Positions 1-8,996 of a DNA stretch of 64,000 bases are shown in pieces. The notes beneath the pieces were generated by a model that saw nothing but the letters and a program-made list of their open reading frames with translations, was not told where the DNA came from and did no database searches. How positions within the stretch are numbered: position 1 is the stretch's first letter; the number at the start of each line of letters is the position of its first letter. The position numbers and the translations under genes were made by a program. The stretch comes from Ureibacillus galli (GTDB taxonomy: Bacteria > Bacillota > Bacilli > Bacillales_A > Planococcaceae): positions 81,675 to 145,674 of the forward strand of contig NZ_JACSQA010000005.1 of assembly GCF_014836845.1 (NCBI RefSeq), written 5' to 3'.

Positions 1-2
1 CA

Positions 3-74
3 CTCTCTTGTTTTTTGGCTGCTTTCGGAGGGTATTATTTGAATCGAGGGATGACTAAATGGAGTGGATCTTAG
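3..74 (+). CDS. C-terminal tail of an upstream CrcB/FluC-like protein (partial)
   Basis: An open frame enters from the left edge and ends at TAG 72-74, overlapping the next gene by 16 bases. The visible 23-residue tail has small hydrophobic residues followed by a short basic end (FLAAFGGYYLNRG), as expected for the last helix of a CrcB/FluC fluoride channel subunit. Firmicutes often carry two crcB genes in tandem with exactly this kind of overlap. The identity is inferred from position and composition, because only the tail is visible. Confidence 0.5.
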   Translation, partial: LSCFLAAFGGYYLNRGMTKWSGS

Positions 75-403
75 TCGCCCTTGGGGGTGGAGTAGGGGCT
101 ACATTAAGATATAGTACACAACGTTTCATTCAACAAATGGATGTTCCTTCCTTTTGGGCTACTGCTCTCGTCAATTTATTAGGTTCGTTTTTATTAGGTA
201 ATGTAGGTTCTTGGACATTTATCGAAAGTACAATGTTATCGTTTTTAACGATAGGTGTGTTAGGTGGATTTACAACCTTTTCAACCTTTGCATTTGATTT
301 GGTCAAATTGATCGATTCAAAACAGTGGAGAATGGCTCTTCTATTTACCGGAATTAATCTATTGGGAGGGATTTTATTCTTTTGGTTTGGATGGAATCTT
401 TAG
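59..403 (+). CDS. crcB: Fluoride ion channel subunit CrcB/FluC
   Basis: A 114-residue membrane protein of normal size for the Fluc family, which exports fluoride passively as a dual-topology dimer. Family motifs are visible: GGGVGATLRY at residues 9-18, NLLGSFLLG at 39-47 and the phenylalanine-rich GGFTTFSTFA at 69-78 that lines the pore. Four hydrophobic segments are predicted. GAGGG at 46-50 lies 8 bases before the ATG. The start lies inside the 3' end of the preceding gene, suggesting translational coupling and possibly a heterodimer of two paralogues. Any fluoride riboswitch would lie outside the window. Confidence 0.93.
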   Translation: MEWILVALGGGVGATLRYSTQRFIQQMDVPSFWATALVNLLGSFLLGNVGSWTFIESTMLSFLTIGVLGGFTTFSTFAFDLVKLIDSKQWRMALLFTGINLLGGILFFWFGWNL

Positions 404-448
404 TTATATAATCGTTTTTTCATACATACATTAAAGGCGGTAATGAAC

Positions 449-934
449 ATGAAAGCTTACTTGGCAAATGGTTTATTTTCCATCGGAGATCGATTAGTAA
501 ATGAATTATTAGCAAAAGAAATACGAAAAGCAATACCAAATATTGATTTATATGTACCACAGGAAAACGATGTGATTAATGATAAACAAAGCTTTGCTGA
601 TAGTTTAGCGATTGCCAGTGCAGATTTGGAAAAATTACAGGAAAGTGATATTTTAATCGCTGTCTTAGATGGAATTGAAGTAGATTCTGGTGTTGCTGCT
701 GAGATTGGTGTATTTTCTACTTTTAACCGGCCGATCGTCGCTCTTTTCTCAGATGTACGTCAACTTGGTCGAGATAATCAACAAAAAATAGATGCCCTCA
801 TCCAAGATGGGACTGAAAATCAATTCATCTATCGCAATTTATTTGTAATTGGAATTATTAAGCAACATGGTGTCATTGTGAGTACTGTGGAAGATGTTAT
901 TAAAAATATAGAAAAATTTAGTAAGGGAGAATGA
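449..934 (+). CDS. Nucleoside 2-deoxyribosyltransferase family protein
   Basis: About 161 residues. The N-terminus (KAYLANGLFS) and the DSGVAAEIG segment near residue 80 match the nucleoside 2-deoxyribosyltransferase family, which swaps or hydrolyses the base of deoxynucleosides through a Glu nucleophile; the Glu of the AAEIG segment is the likely one. ATG 449 is preferred over ATG 443 because AAAGGCGG (433-440) lies 8 bases before the former and only 2 before the latter. It overlaps or abuts the next gene, so the two are probably cotranscribed. Substrate preference cannot be read from the sequence. Confidence 0.8.
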   Translation: MKAYLANGLFSIGDRLVNELLAKEIRKAIPNIDLYVPQENDVINDKQSFADSLAIASADLEKLQESDILIAVLDGIEVDSGVAAEIGVFSTFNRPIVALFSDVRQLGRDNQQKIDALIQDGTENQFIYRNLFVIGIIKQHGVIVSTVEDVIKNIEKFSKGE

Positions 935-936
935 AA

Positions 937-1404
937 ATGAAAAGAACTGGTGAAAGAATATTAAGTATTGTGTCTGCTGTATTAAATTTAATAGGTGTAG
1001 GGTTTTTAATTTTCATGTTATTTATAAGTAAAATGATTGTTGAGGATCCAGCCTTTCAAACTGAGTTTGAGAATTCGATTTATGAAGATGCAAGTATAAA
1101 CGGATACGACCCTGTATACGGTATGGAAATTATGGATGATGTTATGGCACTTATTAACACGATTGGTTGGTTAGTAGTCGTAGTTGCTATTATTGCAATT
1201 GTATTAGCAGTAGTTGGGGCTGTTAAAGTAAATCAAAATGCTAAATTGGCGGGAATTTTATTTATCATTGCAGCAGTTTTATCAGGTATCGTTTCGATTT
1301 CGGGAATTTTATTAATTATTGCTGCGATTATGTGTTTTGTACGCAAACCAAAAACATTCGAATATGATGAACAAAGAGATGAAAATGGATATATCATCGA
1401 TTAG
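937..1404 (+). CDS. DUF4064-type membrane protein
   Basis: About 155 residues with three or four hydrophobic segments: one near the N-terminus (residues 8-31), then a charged extracytoplasmic stretch rich in Asp/Glu, then helices around 72-95 and 100-132. The opening MKRTGERILSIVSAVLNL is typical of DUF4064 proteins of Firmicutes, whose function is unknown. ATG 937 has AAGGGAGA 6-8 bases upstream; ATG 931 is also possible. It follows the deoxyribosyltransferase gene with an ATGA-type overlap and ends at a strong terminator. Confidence 0.72.
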   Translation: MKRTGERILSIVSAVLNLIGVGFLIFMLFISKMIVEDPAFQTEFENSIYEDASINGYDPVYGMEIMDDVMALINTIGWLVVVVAIIAIVLAVVGAVKVNQNAKLAGILFIIAAVLSGIVSISGILLIIAAIMCFVRKPKTFEYDEQRDENGYIID

Positions 1405-1406
1405 TC

Positions 1407-1438
1407 AAAAGCAGTGCAATTTGCACTGCTTTTTGTTT
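1407..1438 (+). terminator. Bidirectional rho-independent terminator
   Basis: The stem AAAAGCAGTGC / GCACTGCTTTT with a five-base AATTT loop is followed by TTTTGTTTT. It ends the deoxyribosyltransferase-DUF4064 pair. Its A-rich left flank lets it also serve ogt on the other strand. Confidence 0.88.
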
Positions 1439-1440
1439 TA

Positions 1441-1962
1441 CTATGGTTTATATGTAATTCCTTCTAGAGTTAGTAGTTTTTCTTTTACATCCAGTCCGCC
1501 ACTGAATCCGGTTAAAGTTCCGTTTTTTCCTAATACGCGGTGGCAGGGAATTGCAATGGCCACAGGATTTGCTCCGATAGCAGTACCGACTGCTCGAACG
1601 GCCTTCGGATTTCCAATTTTGAAGGCAATATCTGAGTAGCACTTCGTTTGGCCAAAGGGAATCTCTTGTAACACCTTCCAAACAGCCATTTGGAAAGCAG
1701 TTCCACTAATGTCAAAGGAAAAAGTAAATTGGGTTCTTTTACCTTCAAAGTATTCAATAAGTTCATTTTTATATAGAGTTAACTTTTCTTCATTTTCGAC
1801 GATCTCACTATTCGGAAACTGTTTACTACAACATGAAATTAAATCTTCAATTGATGAATGCTCAGTGCCGACGTAACAAAGTCCCTTTTCTGTACAAGCG
1901 ATATAAACTTTCCATTTATTATGTTCTAGAAAATGATAGTATATAGGTTTTGTATTATGCAT
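1441..1962 (-). CDS. ogt: Methylated-DNA--protein-cysteine methyltransferase
   Basis: A 173-residue suicide DNA-repair protein that moves O6-alkyl groups from guanine to its own cysteine. The active-site PCHRV motif is present with Cys140, followed by the usual GFSGGLDVKEKLL tail and preceded by the helix-turn-helix region (VRAVGTAIGANP). The length is normal for Ogt. The start ATG has a GGGGGT-type site a few bases upstream. Transcribed alone, convergent with the preceding genes; no ada-type regulator is adjacent. Confidence 0.93.
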   Translation of the reverse strand: MHNTKPIYYHFLEHNKWKVYIACTEKGLCYVGTEHSSIEDLISCCSKQFPNSEIVENEEKLTLYKNELIEYFEGKRTQFTFSFDISGTAFQMAVWKVLQEIPFGQTKCYSDIAFKIGNPKAVRAVGTAIGANPVAIAIPCHRVLGKNGTLTGFSGGLDVKEKLLTLEGITYKP

Positions 1963-2079
1963 AAAAATACCCCCGTTTTCTCTATTCTATCACGAATTGC
2001 ATAAGTTTTTACCGTCTTTTCTAATTGTATACAAATAGAATGGGGAAGGAAATGATTGTGATATAATAAATAATAGAGC

Positions 2080-2112
2080 AATCGTTCCTCTTTCAAAGTA
2101 GGAGCGATTTTT
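2080..2112 (+). terminator. Terminator-like hairpin upstream of the FUSC gene
   Basis: AATCGTTCCT at 2080-2089 pairs with AGGAGCGATT at 2100-2109 (one G-U pair) and runs into TTTTT. A TATAAT sits just upstream at 2062-2067. It could end a very short transcript or act as an attenuator for the FUSC gene that starts at 2212. No upstream gene on this strand needs it. Confidence 0.55.
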
Positions 2113-2211
2113 ATATTCATTAATTATATGAATTTTTACCTTCTGATTATCTAGTTATGGATTAGGGAAAAATAATTTGAATGGTATTTTTTATGTAAGG
2201 AGAGAACTGTC

Positions 2212-4131
2212 ATGGGGAATACGATACATAGTCCTTCAATTTTTAAACAAGCTTTAACGGTTAATAAAAAACCATTTCCATGGTTAAAGGCTCTTTTAGC
2301 TGGTTTTGCTGCAGGGTTTCCGATTGCAGTTGGGTTATTGTTTGGTAGTTTAGAGTATGGATTACTCGCAGGATTGGGTGGTTTTACTTATTTATATGTA
2401 TTTCCTATACCTTATGCCCAATTAGCAAAAAAGCTTACATGGTGTATTTTAGCGATTACGTTATGTGTATTTTTAGGAACTGTTTTGGCTCCTTATCCTA
2501 TTTTCGCCGCAATTGTAATGGGACTCATTGGGGCAACCGGGTTATTTATATTTGGAGCATTTCGATTAATTGGTCCTTCAGCTATATTTTTTGTTCTCAT
2601 ATTTGCGATGACAACGGGGATGCCAGTCGCCCCAGAAGAAGCCTTTATGAGAGCTGGTTTAGCCTTTTTAGGTGGGGTATTTTCATGGATCATTGCCATG
2701 AGTGGATGGTTTTTTAACCCACACGGACCTGAAAGGGTAGTTGTAAAAAGATCCTATATACAATTAGCTAATTTTTTAGATGCCATCGGGACTGAAAAAG
2801 AGAATGATGCTCAACACGCTGTTATGGCTACTTTAAAGGAAGCTAGCCAAATAATTGCATCGGGTTACATTCCTTGGCGTAGAACGGATGTTTTCAATCA
2901 TCTGTATGTGTTAAATAATTATGCTAATAAAATCTTTTTATATGCAGTCGAACATTTTACTGATAGAAAAGAGCAAATACCTATCGAGTTTGGAGAATCT
3001 TTACGTACCATCGCCCATATCGTCGATTCAAAAAAATTTCATGAAGTAGAAACGATCCCTTTACCACATCCAAATCATATGGAAGAGCATATGGCCCAAT
3101 TATTTATAGAAATTAATGAGGCAAAAAATAGTTTATCGGTTTCCAAAACGAAATTACTAGAACAAGTGGAAATTTCAAAGCCTACAGCAAAAAGAGTATT
3201 ATTAGGGGCTTTTGATATAAATTCAATTATTTTCATTAACTCAATACGATTTGGTATTTTTACGATGCTTGCCGCTATCATTGCCTATGAGTTGGATTTA
3301 GATCGTTCCTTTTGGGTACCTCTTTCATGTGTTGCGGTTATGAGTGGTGCCACAGTTGTCGCGACTCTTCATAGAGGGATACAAAGAAGTTTAGGAACTA
3401 TTTTTGGTATATTAATTGCAAGCTTCATCCTCGCTTTTCATCCAACCGGATATATTATTGCCTTTCTCGTTTTTCTTTTAACATTCATTACTGAGTTATT
3501 TATCGTTAAAAATTATGGTTTAGCCGCCTTATTTTTTACTCCGAATGCTTTAATCATGGCTGAAGCAGGTTCTAAAGGGCATTATGCATTTACATATTTT
3601 GCAACTGCTCGACTAATTGATGTAATCATTGGGATAGCGATTGGTTTAATCGGTGTATGGTTAATCGGTCGAAAATCTGCATCCAGTAGACTACCTCACT
3701 TAATTGCCAAAACGATTCGAAGTCAAGGACAAGTCTTTTATGCACTGTTTTCGGGTAATAAGATTTATCAACATTATGGAAAAAATATAGAATTTAATAA
3801 GATGGAAACAAATATGGCTAATTTAAGTACCGTTTACGATACAGCAGCAGGTGAAATTCCAAAAGATAAAAGGGCGTTAGAGTATTATTGGCCAATTGTT
3901 TATTCGTTAGAAGAATTAGCGTTTTTGTTAGATAAATATTCTAAATTCCACTCACGTCCTACACTTGATGATCAGAAGATGGCTCGTTTTTTATTAATTT
4001 TTGAGACTTTGGCCAATGCAGCAGAAAGAAAAGATTCTGTCATTGGTAAAGAAATTCCGATCATTTCAGAATATCAAAGCTTACTAGATACAATCGAGAA
4101 CTTACAAAATAGTTTGAAAAATAAACAATAA
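2212..4131 (+). CDS. FUSC-family (aromatic acid exporter-like) membrane protein
   Basis: A 639-residue protein with two blocks of about five to six transmembrane segments (roughly residues 25-165 and 345-490), each followed by a soluble helical region. This is the layout of FUSC/ArAE proteins such as YccS and fusaric-acid-resistance transporters. The start has AAGGAGAG 7 bases upstream. These proteins are thought to export aromatic acids or related compounds, often with a membrane-fusion partner; none is adjacent here, which is normal in a Gram-positive. The substrate is unknown. A terminator-like hairpin 100 bases upstream may regulate it. Confidence 0.82.
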   Translation: MGNTIHSPSIFKQALTVNKKPFPWLKALLAGFAAGFPIAVGLLFGSLEYGLLAGLGGFTYLYVFPIPYAQLAKKLTWCILAITLCVFLGTVLAPYPIFAAIVMGLIGATGLFIFGAFRLIGPSAIFFVLIFAMTTGMPVAPEEAFMRAGLAFLGGVFSWIIAMSGWFFNPHGPERVVVKRSYIQLANFLDAIGTEKENDAQHAVMATLKEASQIIASGYIPWRRTDVFNHLYVLNNYANKIFLYAVEHFTDRKEQIPIEFGESLRTIAHIVDSKKFHEVETIPLPHPNHMEEHMAQLFIEINEAKNSLSVSKTKLLEQVEISKPTAKRVLLGAFDINSIIFINSIRFGIFTMLAAIIAYELDLDRSFWVPLSCVAVMSGATVVATLHRGIQRSLGTIFGILIASFILAFHPTGYIIAFLVFLLTFITELFIVKNYGLAALFFTPNALIMAEAGSKGHYAFTYFATARLIDVIIGIAIGLIGVWLIGRKSASSRLPHLIAKTIRSQGQVFYALFSGNKIYQHYGKNIEFNKMETNMANLSTVYDTAAGEIPKDKRALEYYWPIVYSLEELAFLLDKYSKFHSRPTLDDQKMARFLLIFETLANAAERKDSVIGKEIPIISEYQSLLDTIENLQNSLKNKQ

Positions 4132-4349
4132 TAGCTCGGGAGCAAGTTATTACCCATTATAGAAAAAAATAGTTATAATGCATAATAATAAGAATTTTAT
4201 TTCAATTCAAAAAGTGATTACAATTGATTATTTTGGTGAAAATAACAACAGAATGTTCTATCAAAATTCGAATGAATTAAGGGTAATTTTCTACTTGTTT
4301 AATCAATTGGAAAATATTTTCTTATTAAATTTTATATGGAGGTAATGAA

Positions 4350-4892
4350 ATGCTGAACATCGGTATTATTTTAGGAAGTACACGAGAAGGTCGAGTAAGT
4401 CCACAAGTTGGTGAGTGGGTAAAGAAAATTGGAGACGCTCGTGGTGATGCAACTTATGAAATTATCGACATTGCTGATTATAAATTACCGTTTTTAGGTG
4501 AACCTGGCGGTGATGCATCAGGTGCTGCCCAATGGTCTAGTAAAATTAATGGTTGCGATGGTTTTGTATTTATCGTTCAGGAATATAATCATTCGATAAC
4601 AGGTGCACTAAAAAATGCCCTCGATTTTCTTCGAGAAGAATGGAATCATAAAGCAGCAGGTATCGTAAGTTATGGCTCTGTAGGTGGAGCGAGAGCGGCA
4701 GAACATTTACGTGGCATTTGTGGTGAATTATTGATTGCCGATGTTCGTGTTCATCCAGCATTATCTTTATTCACTGATTTTGAAAATGGGACTGATTTTA
4801 AACCGAAAGAAGTTCAAGCCCAATCTGTAAATGACATGTTAGATCAAGTTATTGCATGGAGCACTGCACTTCAAACAGTTCGAAATAAATAA
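4350..4892 (+). CDS. NADPH-dependent FMN reductase (flavodoxin-like), first copy
   Basis: A 180-residue flavodoxin-fold oxidoreductase. The phosphate-binding loop GSTREGRVSP is at residues 9-18, and the EYNHSITGALKNALDF segment (from residue 78) is the family's flavin-contacting motif. Such proteins reduce FMN, quinones, azo dyes or chromate with NAD(P)H. GGAGGT lies just before the ATG. A similar 180-residue gene follows 135 bases downstream, separated by a hairpin, so this is one of a divergent paralogous pair. Confidence 0.87.
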   Translation: MLNIGIILGSTREGRVSPQVGEWVKKIGDARGDATYEIIDIADYKLPFLGEPGGDASGAAQWSSKINGCDGFVFIVQEYNHSITGALKNALDFLREEWNHKAAGIVSYGSVGGARAAEHLRGICGELLIADVRVHPALSLFTDFENGTDFKPKEVQAQSVNDMLDQVIAWSTALQTVRNK

Positions 4893-4897
4893 TCATA

Positions 4898-4932
4898 AGA
4901 TCCCTATTTATTTTACGTAAGTAGGGATTTTA
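4898..4932 (+). terminator. Hairpin terminator between the two FMN reductase genes
   Basis: ATCCCTA (4900-4906) pairs with TAGGGAT (4922-4928), followed by a short TTTTAC tract. The stem is only seven pairs and the T run is weak, so some readthrough into the second reductase is likely. Confidence 0.55.
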
Positions 4933-5027
4933 CTATTTTATTTTAATTACATAATGGTTTTCATTTTGGCATGAAAATGAGCAAACTGCAGAAAATAATT
5001 TGAAAAGTGAAAATGGAGGGAAAAGAA

Positions 5028-5570
5028 ATGAAAGTAGTAGCGATAGTCGGTAGTATACGAAAAGACTCTTATAATAAAAAATTGGCTCAATTTGTACAAA
5101 AACGTTACGCAGATAAGTTTGATTTAGAAATATTAACATTAAATGATATTCCTATGTACAATCAGGACATCGAGGAAAATCCTCCACAAGAAGTGCTTGA
5201 TTTTAAACAGAAGGTAAAAGAAGCGCAAGCTGTTTTATGGGTAACCCCAGAATACAATTCATCTATTCCTGGTGTTTTAGGGAATGCGATTGATTGGCTA
5301 TCAAGGGTGGATAAAGTAATGATTGGTAAACCGTCTTGGATCATGGGGGCGTCAATGGGGAATCTAGGAACTGCAAAAGCTCAAATGCACTTGCGGGATA
5401 TATTATTTGCAATTGGTCTTTCATCACCTGTTTTAATTGGGAATGATGTATATATTGGAGCGGTTCATACGAAAATGGATGATAAAGGAAATATAACAGA
5501 TGAAGGTACTGTACAATTCCTCGATTCAGTAGTGGCCAACTTTATGGAATGGATGAAGTTGTATAGTTAG
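5028..5570 (+). CDS. NADPH-dependent FMN reductase, second copy
   Basis: 180 residues from ATG 5028, chosen because GGAGGG (5015-5020) is 7 bases upstream; an earlier in-frame ATG at 5007 lacks a site. It has the VGSIRKDSYNKKLA phosphate loop and the TPEYNSSIPGVLGNAIDW motif (EYN at residues 75-77) of the NADPH-dependent FMN reductase family, closest in appearance to YieF/ChrR-type reductases. It probably protects against quinones or metal oxyanions, but the substrate is not visible. It lies after a related gene of the same length, although the two sequences differ clearly. Confidence 0.88.
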   Translation: MKVVAIVGSIRKDSYNKKLAQFVQKRYADKFDLEILTLNDIPMYNQDIEENPPQEVLDFKQKVKEAQAVLWVTPEYNSSIPGVLGNAIDWLSRVDKVMIGKPSWIMGASMGNLGTAKAQMHLRDILFAIGLSSPVLIGNDVYIGAVHTKMDDKGNITDEGTVQFLDSVVANFMEWMKLYS

Positions 5571-5576
5571 TCGTAT

Positions 5577-5618
5577 AAAAAATGGAGGGATTTAAACGTA
5601 TCTCCTTCATTTTTTATT
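5577..5618 (+). terminator. Terminator after second FMN reductase
   Basis: AAAATGGAGGGA pairs imperfectly with TCTCCTTCATTTT (one bulge, one G-U) around a ten-base loop and continues into a T-rich run. Confidence 0.65.
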
Positions 5619-5788
5619 TTTATATGTTATTCAATGTTCGGAAGTATTAAAATAAAGTAAATAGTTCGAAATTATAGACGAAAAGTTTGTACATATTTTT
5701 CAAGCTATCTTTCTACAACAAGATTTACAGTGTGAATAGAACCAATTGTCATTGACTAGGAGCTTATGGAAGTTGAAGGAGGAATTCC

Positions 5789-6577
5789 ATGATTCAATTA
5801 ACTAATGTTTCTGTTATAAAAAATAAAAAAACCATTCTAAAAAATGTAAGTTGGCATGTTGAAAAAGGAGAACATTGGTCGATTTTAGGTTTAAACGGTT
5901 CTGGCAAAACAACCCTTTTGAATGTGTTAAATGGTTATTTACATCCAACAACAGGTCAAGTAGAAGTGTTTCATCAACTCTTTGGAAAAACATACTTACC
6001 AGACTTACGTAAAAGGATTGGGCTTGTAAGTGCTTCATTGCAGCAACAAATCCAACCTTTTGAAAGTGTATTAAGCATTGTATTAAGCGGAAAGTTTGCA
6101 TCGATTGGATTATGGGAATCAGTAGAAAAAAGTGATATTCAACTTGCCGAGCATTATATGGAGCTATTACAATGCAATCATTTGCAAGATAAAGAATATG
6201 GAACTTTATCGCAAGGGGAACGTCAAAAAGTTTTAATTGCTAGGGCTTTAATGGCACAACCTGAACTTCTTATTTTTGATGAGCCTTGTAATGGTTTAGA
6301 TATAATTATGCGGGAACATTTACTTGATTTGATTAACGATTTAAGCATGCAAAAAGAATGTCCAACTATGATATACGTAACTCATCATGTAGAAGAAGTG
6401 TTACCTTGCTTTAGCCATACGTTGTTATTAAAAAATGGAGAAGTTTTTGACCAAGGCTTGTCAGAGTTTTTATTTACAGAAGATATTTTATCTACATTTT
6501 ATGACCGCCCTGTTTCAATACAAAAGGAACAAGACCGCACATGGCTTGCTTTAAAAGAAATCGTCCAACATAATTAA
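5789..6577 (+). CDS. ABC transporter ATP-binding protein (YlmA-like)
   Basis: A 262-residue ABC ATPase. The Walker A GLNGSGKT is at residues 34-41, the signature LSQGE at 140-144, Walker B ending in DEP at 164-166 and the H-loop VTHH at 197-200. The N-terminus and overall length resemble B. subtilis YlmA. GAAGGAGG precedes the ATG. No permease or binding protein lies next to it: the neighbours are an FMN reductase and signal peptidase I. It must pair with a membrane partner elsewhere or have a non-transport role. Confidence 0.85.
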   Translation: MIQLTNVSVIKNKKTILKNVSWHVEKGEHWSILGLNGSGKTTLLNVLNGYLHPTTGQVEVFHQLFGKTYLPDLRKRIGLVSASLQQQIQPFESVLSIVLSGKFASIGLWESVEKSDIQLAEHYMELLQCNHLQDKEYGTLSQGERQKVLIARALMAQPELLIFDEPCNGLDIIMREHLLDLINDLSMQKECPTMIYVTHHVEEVLPCFSHTLLLKNGEVFDQGLSEFLFTEDILSTFYDRPVSIQKEQDRTWLALKEIVQHN

Positions 6578-6710
6578 ATGATCATTGTTTCATTTCCCGT
6601 TGAATGCGCGAATATTTTAAAGCATACATCTAAATAAGGTTAGGGATGAACAATTTTTAATATCCCATAGGAAGAGCATGTAGTTTATAGATAGAGGAGG
6701 GGGATATTGA

Positions 6711-7292
6711 ATGAAAAAAGAACGAAAAAATAAAAATGAGTTTATGTCTTGGTTAGTCGCTATATTATTCGGAATTGTAATTTCTTTTATTTGTCGAGAA
6801 TTTCTTTTCTCCCCAATTGTGGTTAAGGGTGCTTCCATGGTACCGACTTATGAGAATAAAGATGTCATTATTGTGAGTAAAATTAGCGAGATTGATCGAT
6901 TCGATCATATCGTCTTTAAATCCCCGGTAGAAGATGAATACTATATAAAACGAGTAATTGGGTTACCTGGAGATACGGTAGAAATGAAAGAGGACATTTT
7001 AATTGTGAATGGCATTGAATATGAAGAACCGTATGTTAATCGTGAAACGGATAACCCCTTCCAAAGAAGGGTAACTGAAAATTTCACTTTAGAAGACTAT
7101 ACTGGTGAAAAAACTGTACCAGAAGGTTATTTATTCGTTTTAGGTGATAATCGCTTAACAAGTTTTGATAGTAGACATTATGGATTAATATCGATTGATG
7201 CTGTTTTAGGAGAGTCCAAAATGAGAATATATCCTTTCAACCATTTCACGTTAAATTGGGGAAAGGAAGAAGTGGAAGTTAAATCAAATTAA
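6711..7292 (+). CDS. lepB: Signal peptidase I
   Basis: A 193-residue type I signal peptidase of the Bacillus SipS/SipT type: one N-terminal transmembrane anchor (residues 12-29), then the catalytic Ser42 in GASMVPT and the general base Lys80 in YYIKRVIGLPGD, followed by the LGDNRLTSFDSRHYG box. It removes signal peptides of exported proteins on the outer face of the membrane. GAGGAGGGGG lies upstream of the ATG. Bacilli often have several such genes, and which paralogue this is cannot be told. Confidence 0.95.
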   Translation: MKKERKNKNEFMSWLVAILFGIVISFICREFLFSPIVVKGASMVPTYENKDVIIVSKISEIDRFDHIVFKSPVEDEYYIKRVIGLPGDTVEMKEDILIVNGIEYEEPYVNRETDNPFQRRVTENFTLEDYTGEKTVPEGYLFVLGDNRLTSFDSRHYGLISIDAVLGESKMRIYPFNHFTLNWGKEEVEVKSN

Positions 7293-7353
7293 TTTTCATT
7301 GAACCTTTCATTACCTAACGTAAAAAGTAAATGGAAATATTAACATGTAAACT

Positions 7354-7385
7354 AATGGCTATTCATTGAAAGTAGCCATTTTTTA
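7354..7385 (+). terminator. Terminator after lepB
   Basis: AATGGCTA (7354-7361) pairs with TAGCCATT (7373-7380), followed by TTTTT. Confidence 0.85.
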
Positions 7386-7429
7386 CTTTTTCCCATAATT
7401 TAATCAGGACAAATTAGGAGGAAACGATT

Positions 7430-7903
7430 ATGCTAGCTTCTTTATATAAAAATAATCACGGTACAATAGCTGAATACAAGAGAATATTTTCTTCATCACC
7501 AGCCGAAGTTTGGAATGTCTTAACAAACAATGAAAACTTGAAATTGTGGATGGATCACCTCGAAATAACGGATTTAAGAAAGGGAGGAAACATACAATTC
7601 CATTTCCATGACGACTTAGGAACTGTAGAGGAGATAACAATTACCGACTTTGAAGAGGGAAGAGTTTTGGAATTTGAATGGGGAAAGGATTTTGTAAGGT
7701 TTGAAATTCGACCGGAAGAAGAAGGGACACAACTTCTACTGAAACAAGTGCTAACAGAAATAACAGATCATACACCAAAAGATTTAGCTGGTTGGCATGT
7801 TTGTTTATTTCATTTCGCTGATGTCGTCAATAATGAAAAAAACCATTATCCTGAAAATGAATGGGAAAAATGGTATGAAAAATATAGAGAAATAATGAAA
7901 TAA
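7430..7903 (+). CDS. SRPBCC (AHSA1-like) domain protein
   Basis: 157 residues with the START/Bet v1-like pattern of AHSA1 proteins: an opening strand (YKRIFSSSPAEVWNVLT), a central GGNIQFHFHDDLGTVEEITI stretch in which beta strands alternate, and a C-terminal helix after GWHVCLFHFADVV. These small proteins bind hydrophobic ligands and are often stress-related, but no ligand or partner is evident here. AGGAGG precedes the ATG. It is a single-gene unit between two terminators. Confidence 0.78.
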   Translation: MLASLYKNNHGTIAEYKRIFSSSPAEVWNVLTNNENLKLWMDHLEITDLRKGGNIQFHFHDDLGTVEEITITDFEEGRVLEFEWGKDFVRFEIRPEEEGTQLLLKQVLTEITDHTPKDLAGWHVCLFHFADVVNNEKNHYPENEWEKWYEKYREIMK

Positions 7904-7913
7904 GAAAGTAAAA

Positions 7914-7948
7914 GAAACTCGAAAAAATATTGAATTTCTTCGAGTTTC
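7914..7948 (+). terminator. Bidirectional terminator between SRPBCC gene and guaC
   Basis: GAAACTCGAA (7914-7923) pairs perfectly with TTCGAGTTTC (7939-7948). T-rich sequence flanks it on both strands, so it can serve both convergent genes. Confidence 0.75.
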
Positions 7949-7996
7949 ATCGTTTACCACGTTTTCTAAAGATAAATAAAATTTATTTTTAATGAA

Positions 7997-8980
7997 TTAA
8001 TATACTTTATCTCCGTTAAAGATGGAATTTTTCACAACTACATAATCAACTGTGCGAATAGCATCAAGCTTATTTCCACCAGCGTAGGAAATAGAGGATT
8101 GTAAGTCTTGTTCCATTTCAGTTAAAGTGTCCATCAAAGAACCTTTATGTTCAACATACATTTTTTTCCCTTCGACATTTTTCTTTTCGCCTTTTTGGAA
8201 TTCAGATGCTGAACCAAAATATTCTTTAAACATTTTTCCGTCTTTTACGACGGTTTGACCAGGAGATTCTTCATGACCTGCAAATAGGGAACCGATCATC
8301 ACCATGGAAGCACCAAAACGAACAGACTTCGCAATATCACCATGGGTACGAATACCACCGTCAGCGATAATCGGTTTTGTTGCAGCTTTTGCACACCAAC
8401 GAAGAGCGGCTAATTGCCAACCACCTGTACCGAAACCTGTTTTAATTTTTGTAATACATACTTTACCTGGTCCGATGCCGACTTTTGTTGCATCTGCCCC
8501 AGCATTTTCGAGTTCACGAACTGCTTCAGGTGTTCCGACATTACCAGCAATAACAAAGCTTTGTGGTAAATGTGTTTTAATATGTTTAATCATTTCGATA
8601 ACCGCATTCGAATGACCGTGAGCAATATCAATTGTAATAAATTCAGGAATTAACTCTTCTACTGCTAACTGTTCGATGAACGCGTATTCTTCCTCTTTCA
8701 CACCAACAGAAATAGATGCGATTAATTTACGTGAATGCATATTTCGAATAAATTCTGCACGAGTTTCAGGATTGAAACGGTGCATAATATAAAAGTAGCC
8801 GTTTTCAGCTAATTTAATTGCAATAGATTCATCGATGATTGTTTGCATATTAGCAGGTACTACAGGTAATTTAAATTTATATCCGCCAAACATAACAGAA
8901 GTATCACATTCTGAACGGCTGTTTACTATACATTTATTTGGTATTAGTTGAATATCCTCATAATCAAATACGTTATCCAT
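7997..8980 (-). CDS. guaC: GMP reductase
   Basis: A 327-residue IMP dehydrogenase/GMP reductase barrel. It converts GMP to IMP with NADPH and ammonia release, feeding guanine nucleotides back to adenine nucleotides. The catalytic loop [11 protein letters not shown] carries Cys175, and the length (no CBS insert) separates it from IMP dehydrogenase. It is the GuaC type common in Bacillales. The upstream region contains two inverted PurBox-like elements, fitting PurR control known for guaC in B. subtilis. Confidence 0.96.
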   Translation of the reverse strand: MDNVFDYEDIQLIPNKCIVNSRSECDTSVMFGGYKFKLPVVPANMQTIIDESIAIKLAENGYFYIMHRFNPETRAEFIRNMHSRKLIASISVGVKEEEYAFIEQLAVEELIPEFITIDIAHGHSNAVIEMIKHIKTHLPQSFVIAGNVGTPEAVRELENAGADATKVGIGPGKVCITKIKTGFGTGGWQLAALRWCAKAATKPIIADGGIRTHGDIAKSVRFGASMVMIGSLFAGHEESPGQTVVKDGKMFKEYFGSASEFQKGEKKNVEGKKMYVEHKGSLMDTLTEMEQDLQSSISYAGGNKLDAIRTVDYVVVKNSIFNGDKVY

Positions 8981-8996
8981 TTTACGTACACCCCTA

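Noticed and set aside
1926..2120. 64-residue ORF on the minus strand
   Set aside because: It overlaps the ogt start and a terminator-like hairpin and has no ribosome site.
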